Part shown: in pieces, positions 32,324 through 40,691 of the stretch
Layout: each line of letters opens with the position of its first letter
How positions within the stretch are numbered: the first letter of the stretch is position 1
Assembly: GCF_000717055.1 (NCBI RefSeq)
Contig: NZ_JNXI01000001.1
Span: 124,001 to 188,000, forward strand
DNA: 64,000 nucleotides
Reading direction: 5' to 3'
DNA from: Streptomyces iakyrus
GTDB taxonomy: Bacteria > Actinomycetota > Actinomycetes > Streptomycetales > Streptomycetaceae
The notes under the pieces: model-generated
Seen by the model: only the letters and a program-made list of their open reading frames with translations
What the model was told of the DNA's origin: nothing
Database searches by the model: none
Position numbers and translations under genes: made by a program

Positions 32324-34339
32324 TTGTCTGCGTCGCCCGAGGACACCTCCGAGGAAGCCTTCGCGCGCGTCTCCGTCGCCCTGGTCGGCGCCGGACCGCG
32401 CGGCACCAGCGTCCTGGAACGCCTGTGCGCCTCCGCCCCGGAACTGCTCCCGCCGGGTGCCCTGCTGACGGTCCACGTGATCGACCCGGACCCGCCCGGT
32501 CCCGGCCGCGTCTGGCGCACGGCCCAGTCGCCCGAGCTGCTGATGAACACCGTGGCCTGCCAGGTCACTCTGTTCACCGACGACAGCGTGGACTGCTCGG
32601 GCCCGATCCGCCCGGGCCCGAGTCTGCACGAGTGGGCGGACGGCGCACTGGGCCCGGACGAGTACCCCACCCGGGCCGACTACGGCCGCTACCTGGAGTG
32701 GGTGTTCGCCGAGGTCGTACGGCAGGCGCCGCCGGCCGTACGGGTCGAGACGCACCGGGCGCGCGCGGTACGGCTCGACGACACCCCCGGGGGCCGCCAT
32801 GCCCTCACCCTCGACGACGGCCGCACCCTGACCGGCCTGTCCGCGGTGGTGCTGGCCCAGGGGCACCTGCCGCGGACCGCCGGCCCGGACCTGCTGCGGC
32901 ACGCGGCCCACGCCGCGCGGCACGGCCTGCGCCATGTCCCGCCCGCCAACCCGGCCGACGTCGACCTGTCCTCCATATCCCCGGGTGAGCCCGTTCTGCT
33001 GCGGGGCCTCGGCCTCAACTTCTTCGACCACACGGCCCTGCTGACGACCGGCCGGGGCGGCCGTTTCGTACGGGACGCCGGGGGCCTGCGCTACCTCCCC
33101 TCCGGCCGCGAGCCGCGGCTCTTCGCCGGGTCCCGGCGCGGGGTCCCGTACCAGGCACGCGGCGACAACGCGAAGGGGCCGTACGGCCGGCACGTCCCGC
33201 TCGTCCTCACCCCGGAGGTGATCGCCGGGTTCCGCAAGCGCGCGGACTCCGGGGAGGCGCCCGACTTCCTCGCGGAGATCTGGCCGCTGGTGGCGAAGGA
33301 GGTGGAGACGGTCTACTACGCCGCGCTGATCCGACGGGGCGGCGCGGACCGCGCCGGGCGGGAGCGGGAGTCGGCCGGGCGGGAGCGGGAGTCGGCCGGG
33401 CGGGAGCGGGAGTCGGCCGGGCGGGAGCGGGAGTCGGCCGGGCGGGAGGGGGAGTTCGTCGACCGCTTCCTCGCCGTTCCGCACGGCGACCCCCGGGAGG
33501 CGTCGCTGCTGGAGGAGTTCGGGGTGCCGGACGGCGACCGCTGGTGCTGGGAGCGAATCTCCCGCCCGTACGCCGGACGGGACGTCGCCCGCCCAGGCCG
33601 GTGGCGCGACTGGCTGCTGGCGCATCTGCGCGAGGACGCCGCCCAGGCCGCCCTGGGCAATGTGCACGGCCCGCTGAAGGCGGCCCTGGACGTGCTGCGC
33701 GACCTGCGCAACGAGCTCCGGCTGATCGTGGACCACGGCGGCCTCGCCGGCGCCTCACGCCGGGACCACCTGGACCGCTGGTACACCCCCCTCAACGCGT
33801 TCCTGTCCATCGGCCCGCCGCGTCGCCGCATCGAGGAACTCGTGGCCCTCATGGAGGCGGGCGTGGTGGAGGTACTCGGGCCGCGGCTGCGGGTGACGGA
33901 GCAGGACGGTGGCTGGGCCGCACACTCCCCCGACGTGCCGGGACCGGCCGTCGTTGTGAGAACCCTCATAGAGGCGCGCCTGCCGGAACCGGACCTGCGG
34001 CACACCGCCGACCCCCTCCTGGCCGGCCTGCTGCGCAGCGGGCGGTGCCGACCGCACACCGTCGACGGTTACGAGACAGGCGGACTGGACGTCACGTCCC
34101 GCCCTTATCGGCTGATGGATCGTCAAGGAGTTGCACACACAAGGCTGTTCGCGTTCGGCGTGCCAACAGAAGGCGTGCACTGGGTGACCGCTGCCGGAGC
34201 CCGCCCAGGGGTGGATTCGGTCACTCTTTCGGACGCGGACGCGGTGGCGAGAGCCGTTCTACGTGCGACTGGGCCCGAAATCGAGCCCCAACGGGAGGCA
34301 AAGTCGTGGCCAAATGTTGAACTTGCAAGCATCAATTAG
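32324..34339 (+). CDS. FAD/NAD(P)-binding protein (PF13454 type)
   Basis: The 671-residue protein begins with the Rossmann dinucleotide motif VALVGAGPRGTSVLERL (about 14-30). A central FAD-domain segment VVLAQGHLPR, GLGLNFFDHTALLTTGRGG and a C-terminal AFGVPTEGVHWVTAAGARPG close the FAD site. The TTG at 32324 with GGGAG 9 nt upstream is the best start; the open frame further upstream is low quality. The role is unknown, and homologues are often called HI0933-like or siderophore/oxidoreductase-associated. A 21-bp VNTR encodes AGRERES repeats (about 344-378). The gene ends inside the promoter of doxX. Confidence 0.78.
   Translation: MSASPEDTSEEAFARVSVALVGAGPRGTSVLERLCASAPELLPPGALLTVHVIDPDPPGPGRVWRTAQSPELLMNTVACQVTLFTDDSVDCSGPIRPGPSLHEWADGALGPDEYPTRADYGRYLEWVFAEVVRQAPPAVRVETHRARAVRLDDTPGGRHALTLDDGRTLTGLSAVVLAQGHLPRTAGPDLLRHAAHAARHGLRHVPPANPADVDLSSISPGEPVLLRGLGLNFFDHTALLTTGRGGRFVRDAGGLRYLPSGREPRLFAGSRRGVPYQARGDNAKGPYGRHVPLVLTPEVIAGFRKRADSGEAPDFLAEIWPLVAKEVETVYYAALIRRGGADRAGRERESAGRERESAGRERESAGRERESAGREGEFVDRFLAVPHGDPREASLLEEFGVPDGDRWCWERISRPYAGRDVARPGRWRDWLLAHLREDAAQAALGNVHGPLKAALDVLRDLRNELRLIVDHGGLAGASRRDHLDRWYTPLNAFLSIGPPRRRIEELVALMEAGVVEVLGPRLRVTEQDGGWAAHSPDVPGPAVVVRTLIEARLPEPDLRHTADPLLAGLLRSGRCRPHTVDGYETGGLDVTSRPYRLMDRQGVAHTRLFAFGVPTEGVHWVTAAGARPGVDSVTLSDADAVARAVLRATGPEIEPQREAKSWPNVELASIN
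33353..33457 (+). repeat. 21-bp in-frame VNTR
   Basis: Four perfect tandem copies of a 21-bp unit (33353-33436) plus one diverged copy (33437-33457) encode AGRERES x4 then AGREGEF. This is a charged, probably helical or disordered insertion. Confidence 0.9.
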
Positions 34340-34352
34340 GCACACCTAACGT
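34323..34352 (+). promoter_or_regulatory. doxX promoter with iron-box-like operator
   Basis: A -35 TTGCAA (34323-34328) and a -10 region CTAACG/TAACGT (34346-34352) are 17-18 nt apart. Between and over them lies the palindrome TTAGGCACACCTAA (34336-34349). It resembles the right part of DmdR1/IdeR iron boxes (AGGCT.ACCTAA), so iron- or metal-dependent repression of doxX is plausible. Confidence 0.5.
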
Positions 34353-34422
34353 GGGCTACTCCGCGGTATCCGTCCCCGACCGGCCTCCCCAGAGCCGGCC
34401 AACCGAAGGAGAGACCCCCCAC

Positions 34423-34875
34423 ATGACCGCTCGCCTCAACGGCGCACAGCCGTACGCGCTCGGACTGTTCCGGATCGTCGTCGGCCTGCTCTTCGCCTGC
34501 CACGGCGCCGTCGCACTCTTCGGCGTCCTCGGAGGCGTGGACGGCAAGGGCGGCACCGCCGCGACCGGTGCCTGGCCGAACTGGTACGCGGCCGTCATCG
34601 AACTCGTCGGCGGCACCCTGGTTCTGCTGGGCCTCGGCACCCGCATCGCGGCGTTCATCTCCTCCGGCGCGATGGCGTACGCGTACTTCAAGGTCCACCA
34701 GCCCCAGGGTCTGTGGCCGATCGAGAACAGCGGCGAGGGCGCGGCCATGTACTGCTGGGCCATGTTCCTGCTGATCTTCACGGGCTCCGGCGCGTTCGGC
34801 CTGGACCGGCTGCTGGCCAAGCGCACCTCGGCGCAGGAGCAGCGCTCCGCGGGCCAGGCTCCGGTGGCCGCCTGA
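34423..34875 (+). CDS. DoxX-family membrane protein
   Basis: The 150-residue protein has four hydrophobic helices and DoxX-family features: ALGLFRIVVGLLFACHGAVALFG at the start, WYAAVIELVGGTLVLLGLGTRIAA in the middle, and the YFKVHQPQGLWPIENSGEGAAMYCWAM loop. Mycobacterial DoxX partners with superoxide dismutase in a redox-stress membrane complex. The ATG at 34423 has GAAGGAGAG upstream, a metal-box-like promoter and a strong terminator, so it is monocistronic. Confidence 0.88.
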   Translation: MTARLNGAQPYALGLFRIVVGLLFACHGAVALFGVLGGVDGKGGTAATGAWPNWYAAVIELVGGTLVLLGLGTRIAAFISSGAMAYAYFKVHQPQGLWPIENSGEGAAMYCWAMFLLIFTGSGAFGLDRLLAKRTSAQEQRSAGQAPVAA

Positions 34876-34899
34876 GCCGCCCGGCCCTTCGGACACCCA

Positions 34900-34930
34900 G
34901 CGGCGCCTTCCCCACCGGGGGAGGCGCCGC
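34900..34930 (+). terminator. Terminator after doxX
   Basis: A 13-14 bp stem (GCGGCGCCTTCCCC with GGGGGAGGCGCCGC, one wobble) closes on a 3-4 nt loop 24 nt after the stop. The remaining DNA to 35161 carries the dedA promoter and no gene. Confidence 0.75.
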
Positions 34931-35161
34931 CGCGTCTGTACCGGCCCGGTGTCGGTTCGACGAGGACGGCACTCGTATATATGCCGACAATCCGGGGCGA
35001 GGCGCGACGAGGTGAACACTCCGCACCGAACGTATGAGCCCCCCGTGAACCGCCCGTCACACCCCAGGCGTACGCTCTATGGCTGTCATGGCCACTCCTG
35101 CCGTCTCCGCCCGCGCCATCGCGGCACGGTCTGGCCCACGGGGGAGTCACGGGGAGTCGCG

Positions 35162-35758
35162 GTGCTGGAGCACTTGGGGTCGCTGATCGGCAGCCCATGG
35201 ATCTACGCGGTGGTGGCCTTGTCCGTCCTGCTCGACGTGTTCCTGCCGGTGCTGCCCAGCGGCGTCCTGGTGATCACGGCGGCCACGGCGGCGGCAGCGG
35301 GCACGGCTGCCGACGTGCCCGACATCCTCGCCCTGACCCTCTGCGCGGCCACCGCCTCCGTCCTGGGTGACCTGCTGGCCTACCGCCTCGCCTGGCGCGG
35401 CGGCGCCCGGCTGGACCGGGCGATCTCGCGTTCCCGGCGGCTGACCACCGCCCAGGAGCGCCTCGGCGCGGCCCTCGCGCGGGGCGGCGGCGCCCTCGTC
35501 GTCCTCGCCCGGTTCGCGCCCGCCGGCCGCTCGGTGGTCTCCCTCGGCGCGGGCGCCGCCCGGCGCCGCGTCCGCGACTTCCTGCCCTGGTCGGCCCTGG
35601 CCGGTCTCACCTGGGCCGCGTACAGCGTCGCCCTCGGCTACTTCGGCGCCCACCTGCTGGGCGCGACCTGGGTGGCCACGGCGGTGTCGGTGGGGGCGCT
35701 GTTCGGCGCCGGGGCGGGCGCGGCGTATCTGATGCGGCGCGAGCCGCGGACGTCGTAG
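35162..35758 (+). CDS. DedA-family membrane protein
   Basis: The 198-residue protein starts at GTG 35162 behind GGGGAG. The DedA fold shows VLLDVFLPVLPSGVLVITAAT (reentrant N-terminal segment), LGDLLAYRLAWRGGARLD and LARFAPAGRSVVSLGAGAARRRVRDFLPWSALAGLTWAAY, the conserved F[ARx]PxGR region. DedA proteins scramble or flip phospholipids or undecaprenyl phosphate. It is followed by a PAP2 phosphatase on the same strand, consistent with lipid-carrier recycling. Confidence 0.82.
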   Translation: MLEHLGSLIGSPWIYAVVALSVLLDVFLPVLPSGVLVITAATAAAAGTAADVPDILALTLCAATASVLGDLLAYRLAWRGGARLDRAISRSRRLTTAQERLGAALARGGGALVVLARFAPAGRSVVSLGAGAARRRVRDFLPWSALAGLTWAAYSVALGYFGAHLLGATWVATAVSVGALFGAGAGAAYLMRREPRTS

Positions 35759-35812
35759 ACCGGCTCCCACCCACCACCACGACCACTCCGAGACCTGGAA
35801 GCGGCTGAGACA

Positions 35813-37174
35813 TTGACCACCACAGCGCCGCGGGAAGCCTCCCGAATAGGACGGACAGCGCTCGCCGCGAGGCGGCGGCCCCGGGCGATGCTGTGGGCCG
35901 CCGCCGGCGTGATCACCCTCGGGTTCCTCGTCGCGCTCCAGATCACCGCGCACCACTTCGGCATGCCGGGGCCGATCACCACGCAGGCCCGCGAGGTGAT
36001 CCACGCCCCCAAGTCGGGGTTCCTGCTCTACGCCAGCATGGCGCTGATGATGGTGGTGCTCACCTGGCGGCAACGGCTCATCGCCCTCGGCACCGCGGTC
36101 GGCATCGACCTCGTCTTCCTGCTGGTGCGGTGGGCGACCGGCACCTATCCCGCCGAAGGCCATCCGTTCGGCAACGGCGCCCTGTGGGTGATCCTGGGTG
36201 TCGCGGTCTTCGCCCTCGTCCGCCGCACCGGCCGGGAACGCCTCCTGATGCTGAAGGGCGTCGGGCTCGGGCTGCTGCTCGTGACCGGCCGCAAGACGGG
36301 TGACACCTGGCTGCTGATCACGTCGCAGACCCGCCCGGTCACCCTCGACCCGTACGTCGCCATGGCCGATCATGCGCTGGGCAACCCGTCGTGGCTGGCC
36401 GGCCGGCTCCTGCGGGCGAGCGGCCCGGTCGGCGAGCACGCCCTCGACTACGTCTACGCCCAGCTCGCCGTGGCGGCGGTCTGCGTGGCGCTGTACCAGC
36501 TGCGCAACGTGGCGGCCGAGCAGCGCTTCCCGCGTCACCACCTGGTGCGCACCTTCCTGCTGATCGGCCTGCTCGGACCGGCCTTCTACATGATCTACCC
36601 CGTGGTCGGGCCGATGTTCGCCTACGGCCCCGAGGGCGGGCACTGGGCGGCGGCCGACCTGTGGCCGGACACCCTGCCGCCGATCACCACCCCGTACGAG
36701 CTGCCGTTCGACGAGATCACCCCGCGCAACTGCATGCCCAGCCTGCACACGGCCTGGGCCGTCACGATCTTCATCCACTCCCGCAAGGGCCCGCGCGCCC
36801 TGCGGTACGCCGGCACGTTCTGGCTGATCGCCACCCTCGCCGCCACGCTGGGCTTCGGCTGGCACTACGGCGTGGACCTCATCGCCGGCGTGGTGTTCGC
36901 GTACACGGTCGAGGCGGCGCTGCGCACGTACGACCGCGGCTGGGACCGGGCCGGAGTGCGGCTGATCGCGTACGGCACGGCCGTCTTCACGGTGCTGCTG
37001 GCGTCCTACCGCTTCGTGCCGCTGGAGATGGCCGCCCACCCGTGGGTGTCCGGCCCCCTCCTCCTGCTGGCGATGGCCTCGGTGGTCTACGGCTACCTGC
37101 GGACCACCCGGCTGTGGGAAGCGGAGACCGTACCGGCGCCGCGCCCCGAACCGCAGGCGGAACTGGCGGTCTGA
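35813..37174 (+). CDS. PAP2-superfamily membrane phosphatase (Aur1/IPC-synthase-like)
   Basis: The 453-residue protein starts at TTG 35813. It has about ten helices and the PAP2 triad: KSG near 67-69 at the first motif position is weak, but CMPSLHTAWAV (PSxH, about 305-315) and GWHYGVDLIAG (Hx3D, about 345-355) are clear. The length and C-terminal motifs match the bacterial PAP2_3/AUR1 group rather than small PgpB-like enzymes. It lies 54 nt downstream of dedA. The substrate is probably a lipid or polyprenyl phosphate. Confidence 0.82.
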   Translation: MTTTAPREASRIGRTALAARRRPRAMLWAAAGVITLGFLVALQITAHHFGMPGPITTQAREVIHAPKSGFLLYASMALMMVVLTWRQRLIALGTAVGIDLVFLLVRWATGTYPAEGHPFGNGALWVILGVAVFALVRRTGRERLLMLKGVGLGLLLVTGRKTGDTWLLITSQTRPVTLDPYVAMADHALGNPSWLAGRLLRASGPVGEHALDYVYAQLAVAAVCVALYQLRNVAAEQRFPRHHLVRTFLLIGLLGPAFYMIYPVVGPMFAYGPEGGHWAAADLWPDTLPPITTPYELPFDEITPRNCMPSLHTAWAVTIFIHSRKGPRALRYAGTFWLIATLAATLGFGWHYGVDLIAGVVFAYTVEAALRTYDRGWDRAGVRLIAYGTAVFTVLLASYRFVPLEMAAHPWVSGPLLLLAMASVVYGYLRTTRLWEAETVPAPRPEPQAELAV

Positions 37175-37241
37175 GGCACAGGGCGTTCCGCGGCGTCCCG
37201 GGACTGTCTCGACAGGATCAGGCCCGGCCGTCTCGAACGGT

Positions 37242-37478
37242 TCAGACCCTGCTCGGTTTCCGTGTCCCGGCCCCGCGGACCTCCAGACCGTCCAGCAACT
37301 CGGCCGTGGCCTGCGCGACGGCCTCCACGGCGCGGTCGAACACCTCCTGGTTGTGAGCGGCGGGGGCGCGGAATCCCGAGACCTTCCGCACGTACTGCAG
37401 GGCGGCAGCGCGCACGTCGGCCTCGGTGGCCTCTTCCGGCATCGCGGGCGGACGCAGCGTCTTGATACTCCGGCACAT
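37242..37478 (-). CDS. DUF2277 protein
   Basis: The 78-residue protein begins MCRSIKTLRPP and has the signature ATEADVRAAALQYVRKVSGFRAPAAHNQEVFDRAV, diagnostic of DUF2277. It is a small, soluble protein with a conserved N-terminal cysteine. Function unknown. It converges on the PAP2 gene. Confidence 0.9.
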   Translation of the reverse strand: MCRSIKTLRPPAMPEEATEADVRAAALQYVRKVSGFRAPAAHNQEVFDRAVEAVAQATAELLDGLEVRGAGTRKPSRV

Positions 37479-37598
37479 GCCCCCAGTCTCACCCGTCCGG
37501 CCCCTCTGCGACAGCGGCGCCTACCATGATCACTCCGACGCGCCCGCTACCGGCCCGACGGCGTGGCCCCGCCGTGATCCGGGTCGAGGGAACCCGGG

Positions 37599-38040
37599 GT
37601 AGCGCCGGGCGTCGTCGAACACGGCAGCCCCTTCGCGGAGATCGACCTGACCGGCACGGACGGGCCCCGTCCGCGCCTCGACGCCCTGGCCGAGGCCCTC
37701 GCGGCAGCCGGTCCGGCCACCCGGGTCCTGGCGGACGAGACGGCGGCCCTGTGGGCGGAGATGTCGTCCCTGGCGCCGTTCGCCCTGCTGACCACGCTCC
37801 CCCGAGCTTTCGACTTCGCTCGACCAGGGGGGACCCCCATCGGCCTCCCCCTCGGCGACGTCCGCACCCGTCACCGCGACGAGCCGGCCGCCCTGGTGGA
37901 GGAGACCGCCGCGATCAGCGACGCGTGCGGCGGCCCGGCGGACCCCGCCCAGGCCCTCGCCCGCTACGACGCGTTCCCGGCGGCGACGAGCTGTCGGACG
38001 GGGCCGGGGGCACGGCCCGGCGCTGATACGGAGCCGTCGC
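37599..38040 (+). pseudogene. panE: Ketopantoate reductase (PanE/ApbA) remnant
   Basis: The frame read from 37599 gives VAPGVVEHGSPFAEIDLTG, then ADETAALWAEMSSLAPFALLTT and LPLGDVRTRHRDEPAALVEETAAI...LARYDAFPA. This is the C-terminal half of 2-dehydropantoate 2-reductase. The NADP-binding N-terminal half is missing. The usual LWxK catalytic lysine is replaced (LWAEM), and the C-terminal DALPxxxxSSM region is lost by frameshift or decay. A dispersed element interrupts it in frame at 37796-37841. It is surely a decaying gene rather than a working enzyme. Confidence 0.75.
37796..37841 (+). repeat. Dispersed Streptomyces element inside the panE remnant
   Basis: CTCCCCCGAGC, TTTCGACTTCGCTCGACC and AGGGGGGACCCCC, in that order, form a familiar GC-rich element found between genes in many Streptomyces. 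Here it adds about 15 codons between LLTT and LPLGDVR. Confidence 0.6.
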
Positions 38041-38114
38041 CGCCGGCACACCCGTTCGCATGAACCACAGGAAGGAACTCGCCCGGCAAATTCGAACAGG
38101 CGTATCATTGGTTC

Positions 38115-38468
38115 GTGGCTACGACCTATGACTTTCCGAGTGACCTCCTGGCCGGTCAGGAGGAACTCCATCAGGTCCGGGCCGAGCTGTCGGCCCTGCT
38201 GAAGCGGCTTCCCTGGTCGGTGGAGCCGCTGGACGGCTTCAGCGACGACAACGGCTGGCGCAAGGTGGAACGCCCCGCCTCGCCCGGCTGGAGCGCCGAC
38301 GAACAGGCCGAAGTCGAGAAGCTCCGGCAGCGGGAGCACGAACTGGCGGTGTTCGTCAGCACCCACCGCTACTGGGCCGAACTCGCGGGCCCCGAGCGGG
38401 TGGCGGCCCGCTCGGAGCTGAAGCACGCGCACGAGGCTCCGCCGGAGGAGACCGGCGGAACCTCGTGA
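38115..38468 (+). CDS. Conserved hypothetical protein, probably leaderless
   Basis: The 117-residue soluble protein is rich in Glu, Leu and Trp (LAGQEELHQVRAELSALLKRLPWSVEPLDGF, AEVEKLRQREHELAVFVSTHRYWAEL). It is largely helical with a short coiled-coil. I recognise no domain. A -10-like TATCAT (38103-38108) lies only 6 nt before the GTG start and no ribosome binding site is visible, so the transcript is probably leaderless. A hairpin (CCGCCGG/CCGGCGG, 38439-38458) near the stop may terminate it. Confidence 0.65.
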   Translation: MATTYDFPSDLLAGQEELHQVRAELSALLKRLPWSVEPLDGFSDDNGWRKVERPASPGWSADEQAEVEKLRQREHELAVFVSTHRYWAELAGPERVAARSELKHAHEAPPEETGGTS

Positions 38469-38480
38469 CGCCCGACGGGA

Positions 38481-39125
38481 TCAGCTCTTGGCGTCCATCA
38501 TCTGCTTCATCTCACGGATCTCGGCCTGCTGGGCGGTGACGATGTCGCCGGCCATGGCCTTGGCGGGGCCGTAGCGGCCCTTGCTCTGCTCGGTCCGGGC
38601 CATCTCCACGGCCCCCTCGTGGTGCTCGACCATCAAGGTCAGGAACTGGTGGTCGAAGGCCTTGCCCGTCAGCGTCTCCAGCGCGGCCATGTCCTCGTCG
38701 CCCATCATCCCGGGCATCCCGGAGTGGCCCGACGCGGAGTGGTCCATGCCGCCGCCCGCTGGGGGCACGTCCTCGCCCCAGGTCTTCAGCCAGCCGGTCA
38801 TGGTCCTGATCTCCGGATCCTGCGCCTTCTCGATCCGCCCGGCGAGGTCCTTGACCGCCCCGGAGGAGGCCCGGCCGCCGGCCAGCCGCGCCATCTCCAG
38901 CGCCTGCCGGTGATGCGGGATCATGCCCTGCGCGAAGGCGACGTCCTGGGGGTTGTGGGCACCGGTGGCCGACGGGGTCCCGGTGGGTCCGTGACTTCCG
39001 GCGTCGCCGTGGCCGGCGGCCCCGTCGGCGCCGTCACCGCCACAGGCGGCGAGGACGACCGCCACGGCACCCGCGGCCGCCACCAGGGCAGCCCGGCGCG
39101 CCAGGGTACGAATGCTGCTGCTCAT
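38481..39125 (-). CDS. DUF305 lipoprotein
   Basis: The 214-residue protein starts at ATG 39125 (GGAG 7 nt upstream). The lipobox is VVLAAC at about 21-26. Two DUF305 ferritin-like helical repeats carry MIPHHRQALEMARLA (about 68-82) and LMVEHHEGAVEMARTEQ (about 162-178). The His pairs could bind metal, and MDHSASGHSGMPGMMGDEDM is Met/His-rich. DUF305 proteins are frequent in copper-handling loci, and the upstream DUF6153 partner fits. Substrate metal inferred, not shown. Confidence 0.85.
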   Translation of the reverse strand: MSSSIRTLARRAALVAAAGAVAVVLAACGGDGADGAAGHGDAGSHGPTGTPSATGAHNPQDVAFAQGMIPHHRQALEMARLAGGRASSGAVKDLAGRIEKAQDPEIRTMTGWLKTWGEDVPPAGGGMDHSASGHSGMPGMMGDEDMAALETLTGKAFDHQFLTLMVEHHEGAVEMARTEQSKGRYGPAKAMAGDIVTAQQAEIREMKQMMDAKS

Positions 39126-39220
39126 GCGTGAACTCCTGCTTCTGCAAGGAATGGAACTTCCGGACACGACGGAGCACCACGCCGCCACCGGTCGCTGCCG
39201 GCCGGCGTGATGCGTGGTGT

Positions 39221-39625
39221 CTAAATCCGCAGAAGCTGGAGCTCGGCCAGGGAAGGCGGGGCCCGGGCACCATCCGTATCCACGACGGCATACGCCCGTA
39301 CGGCGCTCTCCCCCTCGCCCACGGGGACCGGGTCGGGAACCAGCGGGGGCAGCACCGGCCCCCCGCCCACGGCACCGGACGCACAGGTCGCGTCGGCGTG
39401 CCGCACATGCCCGTCAGCGCAGTGCAGATAGGGCATGAGGTGGGTCGTCGACACGGAGGCCGGCGCCATCTGGCCCTGGTGCCCCTGCATCACATGAGCC
39501 CGCTGAGACAGCCCACCCCCGGGCGCCAGCCCGTGCATCCCCAGCAGCCCCGTCAACAGCCCCAGCACGCACAGCACATGCCACCGCCGCAGGGCGGGTC
39601 GCTGAGCACGGGCCGGGTTGTTCAC
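39221..39625 (-). CDS. DUF6153 membrane protein
   Basis: The 134-residue protein starts at GTG 39625. A basic start leads to one hydrophobic segment (WHVLCVLGLLTGLLGMHGLAPGG), then a His/Met-containing loop (QRAHVMQGHQGQM) and a paired-cysteine region (HCADGHVRHADATCASG). This is the DUF6153 pattern, usually found directly upstream of DUF305 genes as here (95-nt gap). Probably accessory in copper handling. Confidence 0.72.
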   Translation of the reverse strand: MNNPARAQRPALRRWHVLCVLGLLTGLLGMHGLAPGGGLSQRAHVMQGHQGQMAPASVSTTHLMPYLHCADGHVRHADATCASGAVGGGPVLPPLVPDPVPVGEGESAVRAYAVVDTDGARAPPSLAELQLLRI

Positions 39626-39758
39626 GCGCCCATCGTAGTGACAGGCCCCGAGACCGAGGGGAGGGGCCTCCTCCTCACCGCATGAGATCGGGGAGCGGCA
39701 TGTCGAGCGCGTCTGCGATGAGTCACAGCCAGGTCTCCGTTCTCAGTAGTGTGCGGGA

Positions 39759-40328
39759 ATGACAAGAAGCGAGCGACTCGCGGACCAGTTGGACCGGCAC
39801 TGGCACAAGAACCTGAGGCCGCGTCTGCACGGTCTTGTCGATGAGGAGTACTTCTGGGAGCCGGTGCGCGGCTGCTGGAGCATCCGCCCCGGTGGCACGT
39901 CGGGCGCACCGATGTCGGCCGGGTCGGGGGAATGGACGATGGACCACGCGTCCCCTGACGCGGTGCCGACGCCGGCGCCGGTGACAACGATCGCCTGGCG
40001 GCTGGCGCACATCATCGTCTCCTGCATGGGCTATCGGGTCGGATGGCACTTCGGCGGCCAGGACGTCGACTCCCGGACCTTCGCCTACGCGGGGACCGCT
40101 GACGAGGCGCTGAAACAGCTCGATGAGATGTACGGGAGATGGAACGCGGGGGTCCGCGAGCTCTCGGACGCCGACCTGGAGAATCCGCCCACGGTGGGTC
40201 CCGAGCGGTTTCCCATGGAGGGCATCGTCCTGCACGTCAACCGGGAGCTGATCCACCACGGCGCCGAGATTTCCCTGCTGCGCGACCTCTACCGCTGGCA
40301 GGACGGAACCGTACCGCGTCGCACATGA
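39759..40328 (+). CDS. DinB-family protein
   Basis: The 189-residue helical-bundle protein has DinB/mycothiol-dependent-maleylpyruvate-isomerase features: LADQLDRHWHKNLRPRLHGLVDEEYFWEPV and WSIRP near the start, TIAWRLAHIIVSCMGYR with a metal-binding His, and VNRELIHHGAEISLLRDLY with the second and third His. Such proteins commonly perform thiol (mycothiol)-dependent transformations. Substrate unknown. The preceding 130 nt hold no gene. Confidence 0.82.
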   Translation: MTRSERLADQLDRHWHKNLRPRLHGLVDEEYFWEPVRGCWSIRPGGTSGAPMSAGSGEWTMDHASPDAVPTPAPVTTIAWRLAHIIVSCMGYRVGWHFGGQDVDSRTFAYAGTADEALKQLDEMYGRWNAGVRELSDADLENPPTVGPERFPMEGIVLHVNRELIHHGAEISLLRDLYRWQDGTVPRRT

Positions 40329-40356
40329 CTTTCCGGCAACCGGCGATCGAGCATCG

Positions 40357-40389
40357 GAAAAGGCCCCCCGGGAACATCTCAGGAGGCCT
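40357..40389 (-). terminator. Terminator of the tRNA gene
   Basis: On the minus strand AGGCCTCC pairs with GGGGGGCCT and is followed by TTTTCC, 20 nt after the tRNA. It also reads into the end of the DinB gene region. Confidence 0.75.
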
Positions 40390-40409
40390 CTGAACCGCTA
40401 CTCGGTCGG

Positions 40410-40481
<72 letters not shown>

Positions 40482-40691
40482 GGCTCCCGGGCCACGTGCC
40501 CAGGACGAGTCGACAGCCTACATGGCCCGGGGCACGGTCCGGCAAACCCGTATCGCGGGAGCGTCCGGGGGCCGCCCTGGGGTTAACCCCACCGTTGATC
40601 CGGGAGTGGCCCGGATCCCCCGGCGGGCCCCGGATCCATACGGTCGTAGAGCGCACCGGAGCGCCCGTCGTCCGTCCAGGGGGAGACCGTC

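Noticed and set aside
33353..33457. CRISPR-like tandem repeats
   Set aside because: The 21-bp units are directly adjacent, without spacers, and encode an in-frame peptide repeat; no cas genes are present.
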